From JAHWKS01 sp964458385 (GTDB taxonomy: Bacteria > Planctomycetota > Planctomycetia > Pirellulales > Pirellulaceae), in contig CAYWIS010000003.1 in the NCBI GenBank assembly GCA_964458385.1, positions 1-64,000 on the forward strand: a stretch of 64,000 nucleotides of DNA. The letters run 5' to 3'. Positions 53,229 through 62,354 of this stretch are shown piece after piece. The position numbers and the translations under genes were made by a program. Every line of letters begins with the position of its first letter. The first letter of the stretch is position 1. Below the pieces are notes generated by a model, which was given only the letters and a program-made list of their open reading frames with translations, ran no database searches and was not told the DNA's origin.

Positions 53229-54320
53229 TCAAAATTCTTGACGCGGCTCCTGCTGCGTCAGGCAGTGGAACGATCCCAGCCCCCATACCAAGTCAAGCGA
53301 AGGTAATCCGCGCACTTCATGTTGGGGCATTAGTTCGCGAAGAATCCCTAATGCATGGTCATCGGCGGGATCGCCAAATTGTGGAACGAGCACCAACCCG
53401 TTGGCAATATAAAAATTGCAATAACATGCAGGAAGCCGCTGCCCATCGTAGTACTTCGGTGCGGGCAAAGGCAGCGGAATTACCTCCAGTTGTCTTCCGG
53501 TGGCGTCGCGCATTTCGCGGAAAGCGCGCAAGTTTTCCTGCAGAGGTTCGAAATTCTCATCCGACTCGTCTTCCGTTATTGCGGCGACGACCGTTCCCGG
53601 CCCCACAAATCTCGCCAGTTGGTCAATATGGCCATCGGTGTCATCGCCGGCCAATTCGCCTCGGGGCGCCCATAATACTTTCTTCGCGCCCAAGTAGTCC
53701 GCCAACAATTGCTCCATCCGTTCGCGCGACATATCTGGGTTGCGGTTAGGGTTCAATACGCATGAGGCGGTGGTCAGCACCGTTCCTTGGCCATCTCCAT
53801 CAATGGCGCCTCCTTCGAGAACCACGCCGGTGGCAAACCGACGTCGGCCAGTCAATTCGGCGATCTGCCGTGGCACTTGGTTGTCGAGATCGTAGGGAGG
53901 ATATTTCCCGCCCCAGGCGTTATACTCCCAATCGACCAAGGCCGGAGGTTGGGTGCGCGAATTCAAAAAAGTGGGGCCGTGATCGCGAGCCCATGCGTCA
54001 TTCGTCCGGATGTCGTGCAAAATAATGTTTTCGCGCCCGCCTATAAATTTCTCCGCGACTCGCCGAACCTCGTCTCCCCCCGCCAACACATGAACTGGCT
54101 CGACTTCGGCGATTGCCAGCACCATTTGCGCGAATTCGTTGGACACCGGTTCGAATTTACCGGGCCAGGTCTTGGGGTTGTGCGGCCAGGCAACCCACGT
54201 CGCCGCATGAGGCTCCCATTCGGCAGGCCAGCGGTAACCCAAAGCAGCAGGCGAGTTGGAGGAAAACGTCAACACCGGTCGAGAGGCAGGAAACAGGGAG
54301 AAATCGGTACGCCGCGGCAC
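53229..54320 (-). CDS. aguA: Agmatine deiminase
   Basis: 363 residues; the first codon is GTG at 54320. The enzyme hydrolyses agmatine to N-carbamoylputrescine and ammonia (polyamine route from arginine). Family blocks: MPAEWEPHAATWVAWPHN-like start (YRWPAEWEPHAATWVAWPHNPKTWPG), TNDAWARDHGPTFL, EGGAIDGDGQGTVLTTASCVLNPNRNP, GELAGDDTDGHIDQLARFVGPGTVV, and SFHCLTQQEP with the catalytic Cys, C353. His and Asp residues of the active site are in the WARDHGP and DDTDGHID segments. It is divergent from the fhcC gene across 64 bp. N-carbamoylputrescine amidase is not in this window. Confidence 0.92.
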   Translation of the reverse strand: MPRRTDFSLFPASRPVLTFSSNSPAALGYRWPAEWEPHAATWVAWPHNPKTWPGKFEPVSNEFAQMVLAIAEVEPVHVLAGGDEVRRVAEKFIGGRENIILHDIRTNDAWARDHGPTFLNSRTQPPALVDWEYNAWGGKYPPYDLDNQVPRQIAELTGRRRFATGVVLEGGAIDGDGQGTVLTTASCVLNPNRNPDMSRERMEQLLADYLGAKKVLWAPRGELAGDDTDGHIDQLARFVGPGTVVAAITEDESDENFEPLQENLRAFREMRDATGRQLEVIPLPLPAPKYYDGQRLPACYCNFYIANGLVLVPQFGDPADDHALGILRELMPQHEVRGLPSLDLVWGLGSFHCLTQQEPRQEF

Positions 54321-54384
54321 TTGTTCCGCGACGCTCTAGTGAAGGATAATCGTAACCCATCCTGCCTGTTTACAAAACGAGCCT

Positions 54385-55203
54385 ATGCCTCTCTATCTTC
54401 GTTATCGAGTCGATACGACGATCCCTGTCGAAGTTGAAGGCCTTACGCCAGACGTTGTCCGGGGCAAATCGCTCCCCGAGATCGAACGAACGGAGATTTT
54501 TCACGGTAATCGAAGACTCCCTCTGGCCGAGCTTTTTCAGGTTTCGGGCGATCCCTCCGACGGCCAAATGATATGGGAAGGCGACTTATCGGGAGTCCAC
54601 TGGATCGGCGCCAAGCTGCGAGAAGGTGTCATTCGCGTTGAGGGGAACGCCGGCCGCCACCTGGGAAGCGAAATGACCGGGGGTGAAATTCACGTATCCG
54701 GCGACGCGGGCGATTGGGTGGGAGGTGAAATGAAAGGGGGACTAATTCACGTTCGCGGCCGTGCCGGACACTTGGTCGGCGCCGCATACCGCGGCAGTCG
54801 GTTGGGCATGAAAGGGGGGACCATTTTGATTAACGGTGATGCGGGCAATGAAGTTGGACGCATCATGCGCCGTGGGTTGATAGCCGTGGGGGGGAATGCT
54901 GGCGACCTCGTGGGCTTCAACATGGCCGCCGGCGCCGTGTTCATCTTTGGTGAGGCAGGGATTCGCCATGGTGCGGGAATGCGGCGCGGCAGTCTGGGGC
55001 TGTTTGGCGCCAAATCTCCACGTCTGCTTCCTAGCTTCCGCTATGCTTGCCGTTACCGCCCAGTTGTTCTGCCGCTGATGTTCCGGCAACTTCGGCAGTA
55101 TGGCTTTCACGTACCCGACGAATTGGAGTCAGCCTTATTCGACCTGTATAACGGCGATCTGCTTGAGGGAGGACGGGGTGAAGTGCTGGTTCGGGCCGTG
55201 TGA
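54385..55203 (+). CDS. fhcC: Formylmethanofuran dehydrogenase/formyltransferase subunit C
   Basis: 272 residues, ATG 54385. The protein is a right-handed beta-helix with the repeating G-x-x-G-x-x-x-G pattern: WIGAKLREGVIRVEGNAGRHLGSEMTGG, then GDAGDWVGGEMKGGLIHVRGRAGHLVGAAYRGSRLGMKGGTILINGDAGNEVGRIMRRG. It resembles subunit C of formylmethanofuran dehydrogenase (archaea) and of the bacterial formyltransferase/hydrolase complex Fhc, which handle formyl groups on tetrahydromethanopterin analogues. FhcA, B and D are not in the window, so the gene is an orphan here. The FdhF/YdeP-type molybdoenzyme gene follows on the same strand after 175 bp. Confidence 0.88.
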   Translation: MPLYLRYRVDTTIPVEVEGLTPDVVRGKSLPEIERTEIFHGNRRLPLAELFQVSGDPSDGQMIWEGDLSGVHWIGAKLREGVIRVEGNAGRHLGSEMTGGEIHVSGDAGDWVGGEMKGGLIHVRGRAGHLVGAAYRGSRLGMKGGTILINGDAGNEVGRIMRRGLIAVGGNAGDLVGFNMAAGAVFIFGEAGIRHGAGMRRGSLGLFGAKSPRLLPSFRYACRYRPVVLPLMFRQLRQYGFHVPDELESALFDLYNGDLLEGGRGEVLVRAV

Positions 55204-55378
55204 AGCGAGGCAGTTTTGCAGTCTGCAGCGCCCCCGCGGGATGAACCAAACCAACGTCGTACCACCGTGAACGTTGTCTCCATTGCTTGCTTGTGGGCGT
55301 GAATCAACATACCATCGTAACTGTCCCCTCCCGATGCGAAATCCCTTCGCATCTACTCGTTCATGGCGTTCATATCCT

Positions 55379-57571
55379 ATGAAACACGTTACCAGTGGCG
55401 GCGGCTGGCCAGCCATCTTGTATACCTTACGAAAGGCCCGACAAGCTGGCGGCTTTTGGAAGCTCTACAAGGCGATGCGGTCTCGCAATGCCTGTAAGAC
55501 CTGCGCTCTTGGTATGGGGGGCCAGAAGGGAGGCATGGTCAACGAACGCGGCCATTTTCCCGAAGTATGCAAAAAGTCGCTCCAGGCGCAAGCATCAGAT
55601 ATGCAAGCGGCCATTCCGGAGGACTTTTGGGCAACCTACAGTATCGCACAGCTTCAGCGATTCACTCCGCGAGAGCTGGAAACCCGCGGCCGGTTGGTGC
55701 AACCGGTGTTGCTAGAGCGAAGCCAAAACTACTACCGGCCGATCAGCTGGAACGAAGCAATGGATCGCATTGTTTCCAAGCTGAAGCAACTTCGCGCTAA
55801 CGAAACCTTCTGGTACTTCAGTGGCCGCAGTTCCAATGAGGCCGGCTTTCTCCTGCAACTCTTCGCCCGGCTTTATGGAACGAACAATATCAATAATTGC
55901 AGCTACTATTGCCATCAGGCCAGTGGCGTGGGGTTAATGTCGTCGGTGGGCAGCGGAACGGCGACGTTAGTGCTAGACGATGTTGAGCGCGCCGACCTGG
56001 TATTCGTGATCGGAGGCAACCCTCCCAGCAACCATCCTCGGTTAATGACCACCCTGATGCACGTCCGTCGGCGCGGGGGTGAAGTCATCGTAATTAACCC
56101 CGTAATTGAAACGGGGCTCGTCAAATTCCGCGTTCCAAGCAATGTGCGGAGTTTGCTCTTTGGCGACAAGATCGCCACATTGTATGTCCAGCCCGACATC
56201 GGCGGCGATTTAGCCCTCTTAACGGGCGTGGCTAAACGCATTGACGAGATGGGCGCCCAAGACGAGAACTTCCTTCGCAACTATTGCGAAGGGTACGACG
56301 CCTGGATTGCGCACGTGCGGCAGCTTTCTTGGTCCGAAATTCAAGCCAAGTCGGGAGTTTCCCAAGCCGACATTAATGCGATCGCCGAACGTTACGCCGC
56401 GGCCCAGAATGTGGTGTTCAGCTGGACAATGGGTGTTACCCATCACGCGCATGGCGTACAGAACGTGCAAGCCATTGTGAACCTCGCCCTGATGCGTGGC
56501 ATGGTTGGCCGTCCTAACGCGGGCTTGCTGCCGATCCGGGGACACTCAAACGTGCAAGGCATTGGGTCGATGGGTGTTACGCCCAAACTGCGCGATGAGA
56601 TATTCGACCGCCTGCAACGCGAGTTCGGTGTTACACTGCCAACCACACCGGGCCTCGACACGCTTGGCTGCATGGAAGCGGCTCATGAAGGGCGGCTCAA
56701 ATTGGGCTTCTGCCTGGGAGGCAACCTCTACGGCTCGAACCCCGACGCCCACTTTGCGGCCTCCTCGCTCTCTCACCTGGAGATGCTCGTCTACCTGAAT
56801 ACCACTCTTAATACAGGCCATGCCCATGGCTTGGCTGCCGAAACGATCATCCTCCCAGTGCTAGCCCGCGACGAAGAACCACAGCCGACCACACAGGAGT
56901 CGATGTTCAATTACGTGCGATTGAGCGATGGCGGGCCACGGCGGCACGAGGGCCCGCGAAGCGAAGTGCAAGTTATCGCGGAACTGGCGGAAGCGACACT
57001 CGGTCAAGGACCGATTGATTGGCGTTCCATGCGGAATACCGGCAAGATTCGGGAGGCTATCGCTAAGGTCATACCTGGCTTTGAGAAACTTGCCGAGATT
57101 GATCGCACCAAACAGGAGTTTCAGATCGGCGGCCGCACTTTCCACGAGCCGCGTTTCGCCACCCCGACCGGCCGGGCGAAACTGCACATCCACGAACTGC
57201 CGGAATTGCGCGGCGGAGGCGACGAACTACGGTTGATGACCGTTCGCAGCGAAGGTCAGTTCAATACGGTAGTGTACGACGAAGACGATCTCTACCGCGG
57301 CCAAGATCGCCGCGACGTAATCCTACTTCACCCCGACGATATTGCGCGCCTGGGTCTCCAAGCCGACCAGCGAGTTACCGTTCGCAGCGAAGCTGGCGAA
57401 CTCGCGGGCATTATTGTGCGAGCCTTTCCACAGATAAAGCCAGGCAATGCGCTGATGTACTATCCCGAGGCGAATGTTCTGGTGCCTCGTCACGCCGATC
57501 CGCAATCGAAAACCCCGGCATTCAAAGGGATTCCGGTGAGCATCGAAACCCGCACTGCAGTCAAGGTATGA
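55379..57571 (+). CDS. FdhF/YdeP-family molybdopterin-dependent oxidoreductase
   Basis: 730 residues from ATG 55379 (the preceding in-frame sequence does not look coding). The family is close to formate dehydrogenase H: an N-terminal CKTCALGMGGQKGG motif with a further Cys (PEVCKKS), then WYFSGRSSNEAGFLLQLFARLYGTNNINNCSYYCHQASGVGL, where the Cys in YYCHQASG aligns with the Mo ligand region of YdeP-like proteins, and GSGTATLVLDDVERADLVFVIGGNPPSNHPRL. Later segments include MGVTHHAHGVQNVQAIVNLALMRGMVGRPNAGLLPIRGHSNVQG and the C-terminal cap domain with RSEGQFNTVVYDEDDLYRGQDRRDVI. No Tat signal, so it is cytoplasmic. Its position right after fhcC suggests C1 metabolism, but this is inferred. No accessory subunits adjacent. 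Confidence 0.87.
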   Translation: MKHVTSGGGWPAILYTLRKARQAGGFWKLYKAMRSRNACKTCALGMGGQKGGMVNERGHFPEVCKKSLQAQASDMQAAIPEDFWATYSIAQLQRFTPRELETRGRLVQPVLLERSQNYYRPISWNEAMDRIVSKLKQLRANETFWYFSGRSSNEAGFLLQLFARLYGTNNINNCSYYCHQASGVGLMSSVGSGTATLVLDDVERADLVFVIGGNPPSNHPRLMTTLMHVRRRGGEVIVINPVIETGLVKFRVPSNVRSLLFGDKIATLYVQPDIGGDLALLTGVAKRIDEMGAQDENFLRNYCEGYDAWIAHVRQLSWSEIQAKSGVSQADINAIAERYAAAQNVVFSWTMGVTHHAHGVQNVQAIVNLALMRGMVGRPNAGLLPIRGHSNVQGIGSMGVTPKLRDEIFDRLQREFGVTLPTTPGLDTLGCMEAAHEGRLKLGFCLGGNLYGSNPDAHFAASSLSHLEMLVYLNTTLNTGHAHGLAAETIILPVLARDEEPQPTTQESMFNYVRLSDGGPRRHEGPRSEVQVIAELAEATLGQGPIDWRSMRNTGKIREAIAKVIPGFEKLAEIDRTKQEFQIGGRTFHEPRFATPTGRAKLHIHELPELRGGGDELRLMTVRSEGQFNTVVYDEDDLYRGQDRRDVILLHPDDIARLGLQADQRVTVRSEAGELAGIIVRAFPQIKPGNALMYYPEANVLVPRHADPQSKTPAFKGIPVSIETRTAVKV

Positions 57572-57669
57572 TACACACCCTACCAACCGACTCGACTAGT
57601 GGGTGTTCATCCAACGAAATCAGCCCCGCAACAGCCGTAAGTGACGCCGGCGGTTTGCCCAGACGCATC

Positions 57670-59109
57670 TTACGCCAGCAGTTCCTTCACAACTTTTCCG
57701 TGTACGTCCGTCAGGCGGAAGTCGCGGCCAGCATGGCGGTAGGTAAGACGTTCATGGTCAAAACCTAAGAGGTGGAGAATCGTGGCTTGCAGATCGTGGA
57801 CATGGACCGGTCGTTCGACCACATGAAAACCTAGTTCATCGGTGGCGCCGACCGTGACGCCCGGTTTGACCCCACCGCCAGCCAACCACATGGTAAAGGC
57901 TTGTGGATGATGATCACGCCCCTGCGAGCGGCCAAGCGCAGGATTAGACTCAACCATGGGAGTTCGCCCGAATTCCCCTCCCCAGATCACCAGCGTTTCG
58001 TCGAGCAAACCACGCCGCTTGAGGTCTTGAATCAAGGCGGCGCTCGCCTGATCAGTAGCAACGCAATTGTTGCGGTGGTTGCCCGCAACGTCGCTATGGG
58101 CGTCCCATCCTTCGTGGTAAATGTTCACAAATCGTACACCGCGCTCGATCATCCGCCGGGCAAGTAAACATGCCCGAGCAAACGACGGTTTGTCCGGATC
58201 ACAGCCATAAAGGTCGAGCGTCTCTTGTCCTTCACTGCGTAAATCCGTCAATTCGGGCGCAGAGGTTTGTAGGCGAAAGGCCATTTCGTACGCGGCAATG
58301 CGGGTAGCGATCTCTGGGTCGCCCTCGGCCTCCAATCGGCGGTGGTTAAATTTGGAAATCAGGTCAAGCGAGTCACGCTGGGCGTGCGCATCGATTCCCG
58401 GCGGACTCGATACATTCAAGATCGGGTCGCCCTGATTGCGAAACCGAACCCCTGTGTAAATCGTAGGCAGAAAGCCGCTCGACCAATTTGCAGCTCCACC
58501 GCTAATACCGCTGCCCGTGGACATGACCACATAGGCAGGCAGATCCTGTGTTTCGCACCCCAGCCCGTAGAGGACCCATGAACCCAGGCTAGGCCGGCCC
58601 GGTTGGGCAAAGCCGGTGTTGAGGAAAATCTGCGCCGGAGCATGGTTGAACTGGTCGGTATGGACAGATTTCACCAAGCAAATATCGTCCACAACCTTCG
58701 CCAAGTGCGGCAACGTCTCGGCCAGTTCGGCGCCACATTGGCCGTGCTTAGCGAACTTGAATCGCGGGCCAAGCACACCAGCGTCGGGCTGAATGAACGC
58801 GTAGCGTTGATCGCCAATCACCGATGGCGGCAACGGTTTCCCTTCCAACTTGACCAATTCAGGCTTGTAATCAAACAGGTCAAGTTGGCTCGGAGCGCCA
58901 GCCATAAACAGATGAATCACCCGTTTGGCCTTCGGTGCAAAGTGCGGAGGTTTTGGCGCTAAAGGGTTGGTTGCCGCCTGTGCTGAGGACGTCAACGCGC
59001 CGGTAATCAGCCCCCCTAGCGCGATCTTGCCGAGACCTACGCCGCATTCGCTCAAAAAGTAACGGCGGGAAACAGAATACAGCGCGTGGTTAGTAGAACG
59101 GTTCGACAT
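57670..59109 (-). CDS. DUF1501 domain-containing exported protein (copy A)
   Basis: 479 residues, ATG 59109. A twin-arginine-type signal (SRRYFLSECGVGLGKIALGGL) precedes the family body: FAPKAKRVIHLFMAGAPSQLDLFDYKPEL, GQCGAELAETLPHLAKVVDDICLVKSVHTDQFNHAPAQIFLNTGF, GRPSLGSWVLYGLGCETQDLPAYVVM, CLLARRMIERGVRFVNIYHEGWDAHSD, DETLVIWGGEFGRTPMVE and GRDHHPQAFTMWLAGGGVKPGVTVGATDELG. The fold is alkaline-phosphatase/sulfatase-like, with metal-binding Asp/His in these motifs; the substrate is unknown. Exported, and probably works with DUF1553 proteins: the DUF1553 gene lies directly upstream in reading direction, about 100 bp away. Confidence 0.93.
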   Translation of the reverse strand: MSNRSTNHALYSVSRRYFLSECGVGLGKIALGGLITGALTSSAQAATNPLAPKPPHFAPKAKRVIHLFMAGAPSQLDLFDYKPELVKLEGKPLPPSVIGDQRYAFIQPDAGVLGPRFKFAKHGQCGAELAETLPHLAKVVDDICLVKSVHTDQFNHAPAQIFLNTGFAQPGRPSLGSWVLYGLGCETQDLPAYVVMSTGSGISGGAANWSSGFLPTIYTGVRFRNQGDPILNVSSPPGIDAHAQRDSLDLISKFNHRRLEAEGDPEIATRIAAYEMAFRLQTSAPELTDLRSEGQETLDLYGCDPDKPSFARACLLARRMIERGVRFVNIYHEGWDAHSDVAGNHRNNCVATDQASAALIQDLKRRGLLDETLVIWGGEFGRTPMVESNPALGRSQGRDHHPQAFTMWLAGGGVKPGVTVGATDELGFHVVERPVHVHDLQATILHLLGFDHERLTYRHAGRDFRLTDVHGKVVKELLA

Positions 59110-59210
59110 GACTTTATCTTCAAAGCCTTAACGACAATTCGACACGAGATTCGCCCACCGGCTAAGAACGGCAATATGATGCTCGTGTTAGCGTGCTCCA
59201 GGACGGTTTT

Positions 59211-62200
59211 TCAATTCCTCGTAATAAACTCGTCTAAGTTGAATAGAACACGGGCGACTAATGTCCAGGCAGCCTGCTCAGCCGCTTGAGGACCGTCGCC
59301 AGCGAGCGGTTTTGGACTCAGCTCGCCCGACGCAAAACGTTGTTTTTGCTGTTCGTAGAAAGCCAGTAAGTCGTTGCGTTCCTGTGTGCTTGGGGGACGC
59401 ACCAGGCAACGGCGGAATAGATCGTCCATGCGAACTTCGGTAGGGCGCATGTCTGCCGCGAAAGTCTTGCCGAGCGCCTGGGCCGCTTCTAGAAACATAC
59501 TGTCATTCAAGAGTGTGAGGGCCTGAAGCGGCGTGTTCGAGACGTCTCGCCGAGCAACACAGGCCTCTCCGCTCGGAGCATCAAAGGTGGCGTACATAGC
59601 GAAGGGCGCTGTGCGTTTACTGTAGGTATAGAGGCTACGGCGGTAACGATCCTCACCTTGGCTCGCCTTCCACGGAAGCTGGCCATAGGTTCCTTCGGTG
59701 GTCACGCTCGCAGGTTGCGGCGGAAAGACGCTCGGACCGCCAATTTTGGGTGAAAGCAACCCACTTGCCCGCAATACGGAGTCGCGAATCAGTTCGGCCT
59801 CTAACCGCACCCGCGGACCGCGAGCCAGCAGTCGGTTTTGCGGATCTTTACTGAGTAGTTCCGGTGTCACACGGGACGATTGCCGATACGTTCCGCTGGT
59901 GACAATCAAACGGTGGAGCTTCTTGAGCGACCAACCTTCTTGCATGAATTTGACCGCCAACCAGTCAAGTAGTTCTGGATGAGAAGGCAGCTCGCCCTGG
60001 ATTCCAAAATCGTCCACCGTGCGTACAATGCCCGTACCGAAGATGGCTGCCCATTGCCGGTTAACGATCACGCGCGCCGTGAGCGGGTTCTCAGGTGAAA
60101 CGAGCCATCGCGCAAACGTCAAGCGATTGCGCGGCGCACCTTGCGGCAATGGAGGCAGCACCGCAGGTACATCCGGCTCGACTTGCTCTTTGGGTTGCAG
60201 GAATTCGCCACGATGATGGCGGAAGGTCAGCCGGGGGTTTTCCGGCAGTCGTTCCTGCATAACCAGCGTGGTGGGATAGTGCGGTCGCTTTCGCAATTGG
60301 CGGATACGTTTGGCATGCTCCGCCAGCTCCGGTGTTTGAAGCAGGAACTCTTGCCGTAATCGCATGCGTTCCGCGTCAGTCAGTAGTTCGTCAGGGATCG
60401 CCAACAGCCTTTCAACTTCCTCGGGCAAATCACGAGCTTCACCACCCCGTGGATCCGTGGTGACCGAGATACGGAAGCGCCCCAGTGAACTTGCGAAATG
60501 GCGACCGAAGGTCATTCGCAGGTGAAGCTCGTTCGCATGAATCGGCTGTTCCAGAACGAACACTGCCGTGTGCCGCTCGCCTTGGCGACCATCAACAGAC
60601 CAGCCGGTTTGCACGTCGCCGTCGATCGCCATTTGGGCAGCTCCCGGGTTGGCGCCAAAGCGATTCTTGGCGTAGGAGTGCGAGGCACGCGCGAACTTCG
60701 TTGGTTGCCCATCAGCGAAAAGCGCAAATTCCCCGAGAAAGAAGTCCCCTTTCGTTCCCTCATAGTACGTCATACCCGGACCGTGGGCAGGCAGCCGGTC
60801 GTCGGGCAGCGCTTCGAGGCGAATTGCGGTAATCGCTTGCTCAGGTGGATGGAAGGTCAATTCATAAATATCCTGTTTCGTTGTATCCCCCGAGGCAAAT
60901 ACGGAATTGTCGTCCTGCACCATCAAATGTGGCGAGTTCGATTTCGCTGTCGTCGGACGCAATGCAGTCCAGGCAACGGTTCTCTCGCGTTCCTGTCTAA
61001 GCCAAGCGGCAAAGCGTTCATCTAGCGACGCCTGATCAGCCGGCCAATGGCGGGGCAACTCCGTCAGAAGACGCTCCGCTTCGTTCAGGTTCCGGGCATA
61101 AGCCGCGTCTAGTTCAGGACTAGGCAAGTCTAACTCCGGTTCATCGACGTTGTTCAACAACGCCATCAATCTGTAATACTCCTCCTGACTAATCGGATCG
61201 TACTTGTGAGAGTGGCACTGAGCGCAACCGAGCGTTAACCCCAGCCATGTTGTACCGGTGGTCGCTACACGGTCGGTCATCGCATGGAAACGGAACTCCA
61301 AGGGATCGATTCCGCCTTCCTCGTTAAGCATCGTATTGCGATGAAATCCCGTTGCGACCCGCTGTTCGATGCTGGCGTTTGGCAGCATATCTCCCGCCAA
61401 CTGCTCGATCGTGAATTGATCAAACGGCATATCAGCGTTTAGCGCACGAATTACCCAATCGCGATATGGCCAGATCGAGCGGGGGCGGTCCTTCTCGTAA
61501 CCATTTGTATCTGCGTAGCGCGCTAAATCGAGCCATAACCTCGCCCAACGCTCGCCATAGTGCGGCGACTCAAGTAGCCGGTCGACCAGCGCTTCATACG
61601 CCTGTGGCGATGAATCGCTGAGAAACGCCTCGACTTCCTCTGGCGTAGGTGGTAGGCCAATCAGATCGAGATAAACGCGACGGATCAATGTGAAATTATC
61701 CGCCGGCGGCGAGGGGGCCAAACCTTCCGCCTCCAGCCGAGCGAGGATGAAATGGTCAATCTCGTTCCGCAGCCGCTTCGAATGTTTTACCGGGGGAGGC
61801 GGAACTTGCGCCGGCGCTACAAATGCCCAATGCTCGGAGTACTTCGCGCCCGAGGCAATCCAACGGCGCAACGTTTCTTTCTGCGTCGGTGAAAGCCGCA
61901 TTTTGGTCGACGGTGGCGGCATGCGTTCGTTTTCATCCCCCGACAAGATACGACGCAGCAGTTCGCTTTCTTCCGGCTTGCCGGGAACAATGGCGATCGC
62001 CCCCGAATCAGCGGGCTTCGTAGCATTCTCTCGCCGATCAAGGCGCAAGTTTGCTTCGCGGGTGCTTTCATCGGGACCATGACAGGTGAAGCAATATTGC
62101 GAGAGAATCGGACGCACGTCACGAATAAAGTCCGGTGTGGTCGATACGTTTCCCTCCTCGGCAGCCAGCAACACCGAACCGCAAGTCAGGAAGACGATCA

Positions 62201-62219
62201 AGGCAAGCGACGACTTCAT
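59211..62219 (-). CDS. PSCyt1-DUF1549-DUF1553 exported protein (middle of the array)
   Basis: 1002 residues from ATG 62219, which places a Sec signal (KSSLALIVFLTCGSVLLAAEE) at the start; a longer frame is open upstream. The heme c domain has CFTCH (C43, C46, H47) in the PSCyt1 block SQYCFTCHGPDESTREANLRLDRR, followed by MPPPSTKMRLSPTQKETLRRWI. DUF1549 contains HFILARLEAEGLAPSPPADNFTLIRRVYLDLIGLPPTPEEVEAFL, HYGERWARLWLDLARYADTNGYEKDRPRSIWPYRDWVI and LGCAQCHSHKYDPIS, a second CxxCH-like site. DUF1553 has NPLTARVIVNRQWAAIFGTGIVRTVDDFGIQGELPSHPELLDWLA, HRLIVTSGTYRQSSRVT and QALTLLNDSMFLEAAQALG. It is flanked by DUF1501 genes on both sides. The residue about 480-620 region between the two domains has a carbohydrate-binding-like beta character. 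Confidence 0.93.
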   Translation of the reverse strand: MKSSLALIVFLTCGSVLLAAEEGNVSTTPDFIRDVRPILSQYCFTCHGPDESTREANLRLDRRENATKPADSGAIAIVPGKPEESELLRRILSGDENERMPPPSTKMRLSPTQKETLRRWIASGAKYSEHWAFVAPAQVPPPPVKHSKRLRNEIDHFILARLEAEGLAPSPPADNFTLIRRVYLDLIGLPPTPEEVEAFLSDSSPQAYEALVDRLLESPHYGERWARLWLDLARYADTNGYEKDRPRSIWPYRDWVIRALNADMPFDQFTIEQLAGDMLPNASIEQRVATGFHRNTMLNEEGGIDPLEFRFHAMTDRVATTGTTWLGLTLGCAQCHSHKYDPISQEEYYRLMALLNNVDEPELDLPSPELDAAYARNLNEAERLLTELPRHWPADQASLDERFAAWLRQERERTVAWTALRPTTAKSNSPHLMVQDDNSVFASGDTTKQDIYELTFHPPEQAITAIRLEALPDDRLPAHGPGMTYYEGTKGDFFLGEFALFADGQPTKFARASHSYAKNRFGANPGAAQMAIDGDVQTGWSVDGRQGERHTAVFVLEQPIHANELHLRMTFGRHFASSLGRFRISVTTDPRGGEARDLPEEVERLLAIPDELLTDAERMRLRQEFLLQTPELAEHAKRIRQLRKRPHYPTTLVMQERLPENPRLTFRHHRGEFLQPKEQVEPDVPAVLPPLPQGAPRNRLTFARWLVSPENPLTARVIVNRQWAAIFGTGIVRTVDDFGIQGELPSHPELLDWLAVKFMQEGWSLKKLHRLIVTSGTYRQSSRVTPELLSKDPQNRLLARGPRVRLEAELIRDSVLRASGLLSPKIGGPSVFPPQPASVTTEGTYGQLPWKASQGEDRYRRSLYTYSKRTAPFAMYATFDAPSGEACVARRDVSNTPLQALTLLNDSMFLEAAQALGKTFAADMRPTEVRMDDLFRRCLVRPPSTQERNDLLAFYEQQKQRFASGELSPKPLAGDGPQAAEQAAWTLVARVLFNLDEFITRN

Positions 62220-62354
62220 AACACGCACCGTAACAAGTAGGTCCCGTCGGTTCGACGGGACCATGTCCTTTGCGTTCAGGTTGTTCTCTTCGGTTACGCC
62301 CTAACTCTCGCAAACATGCTCGGCGACCATGCGTGTGGGAGCCTCTAGATCGCA

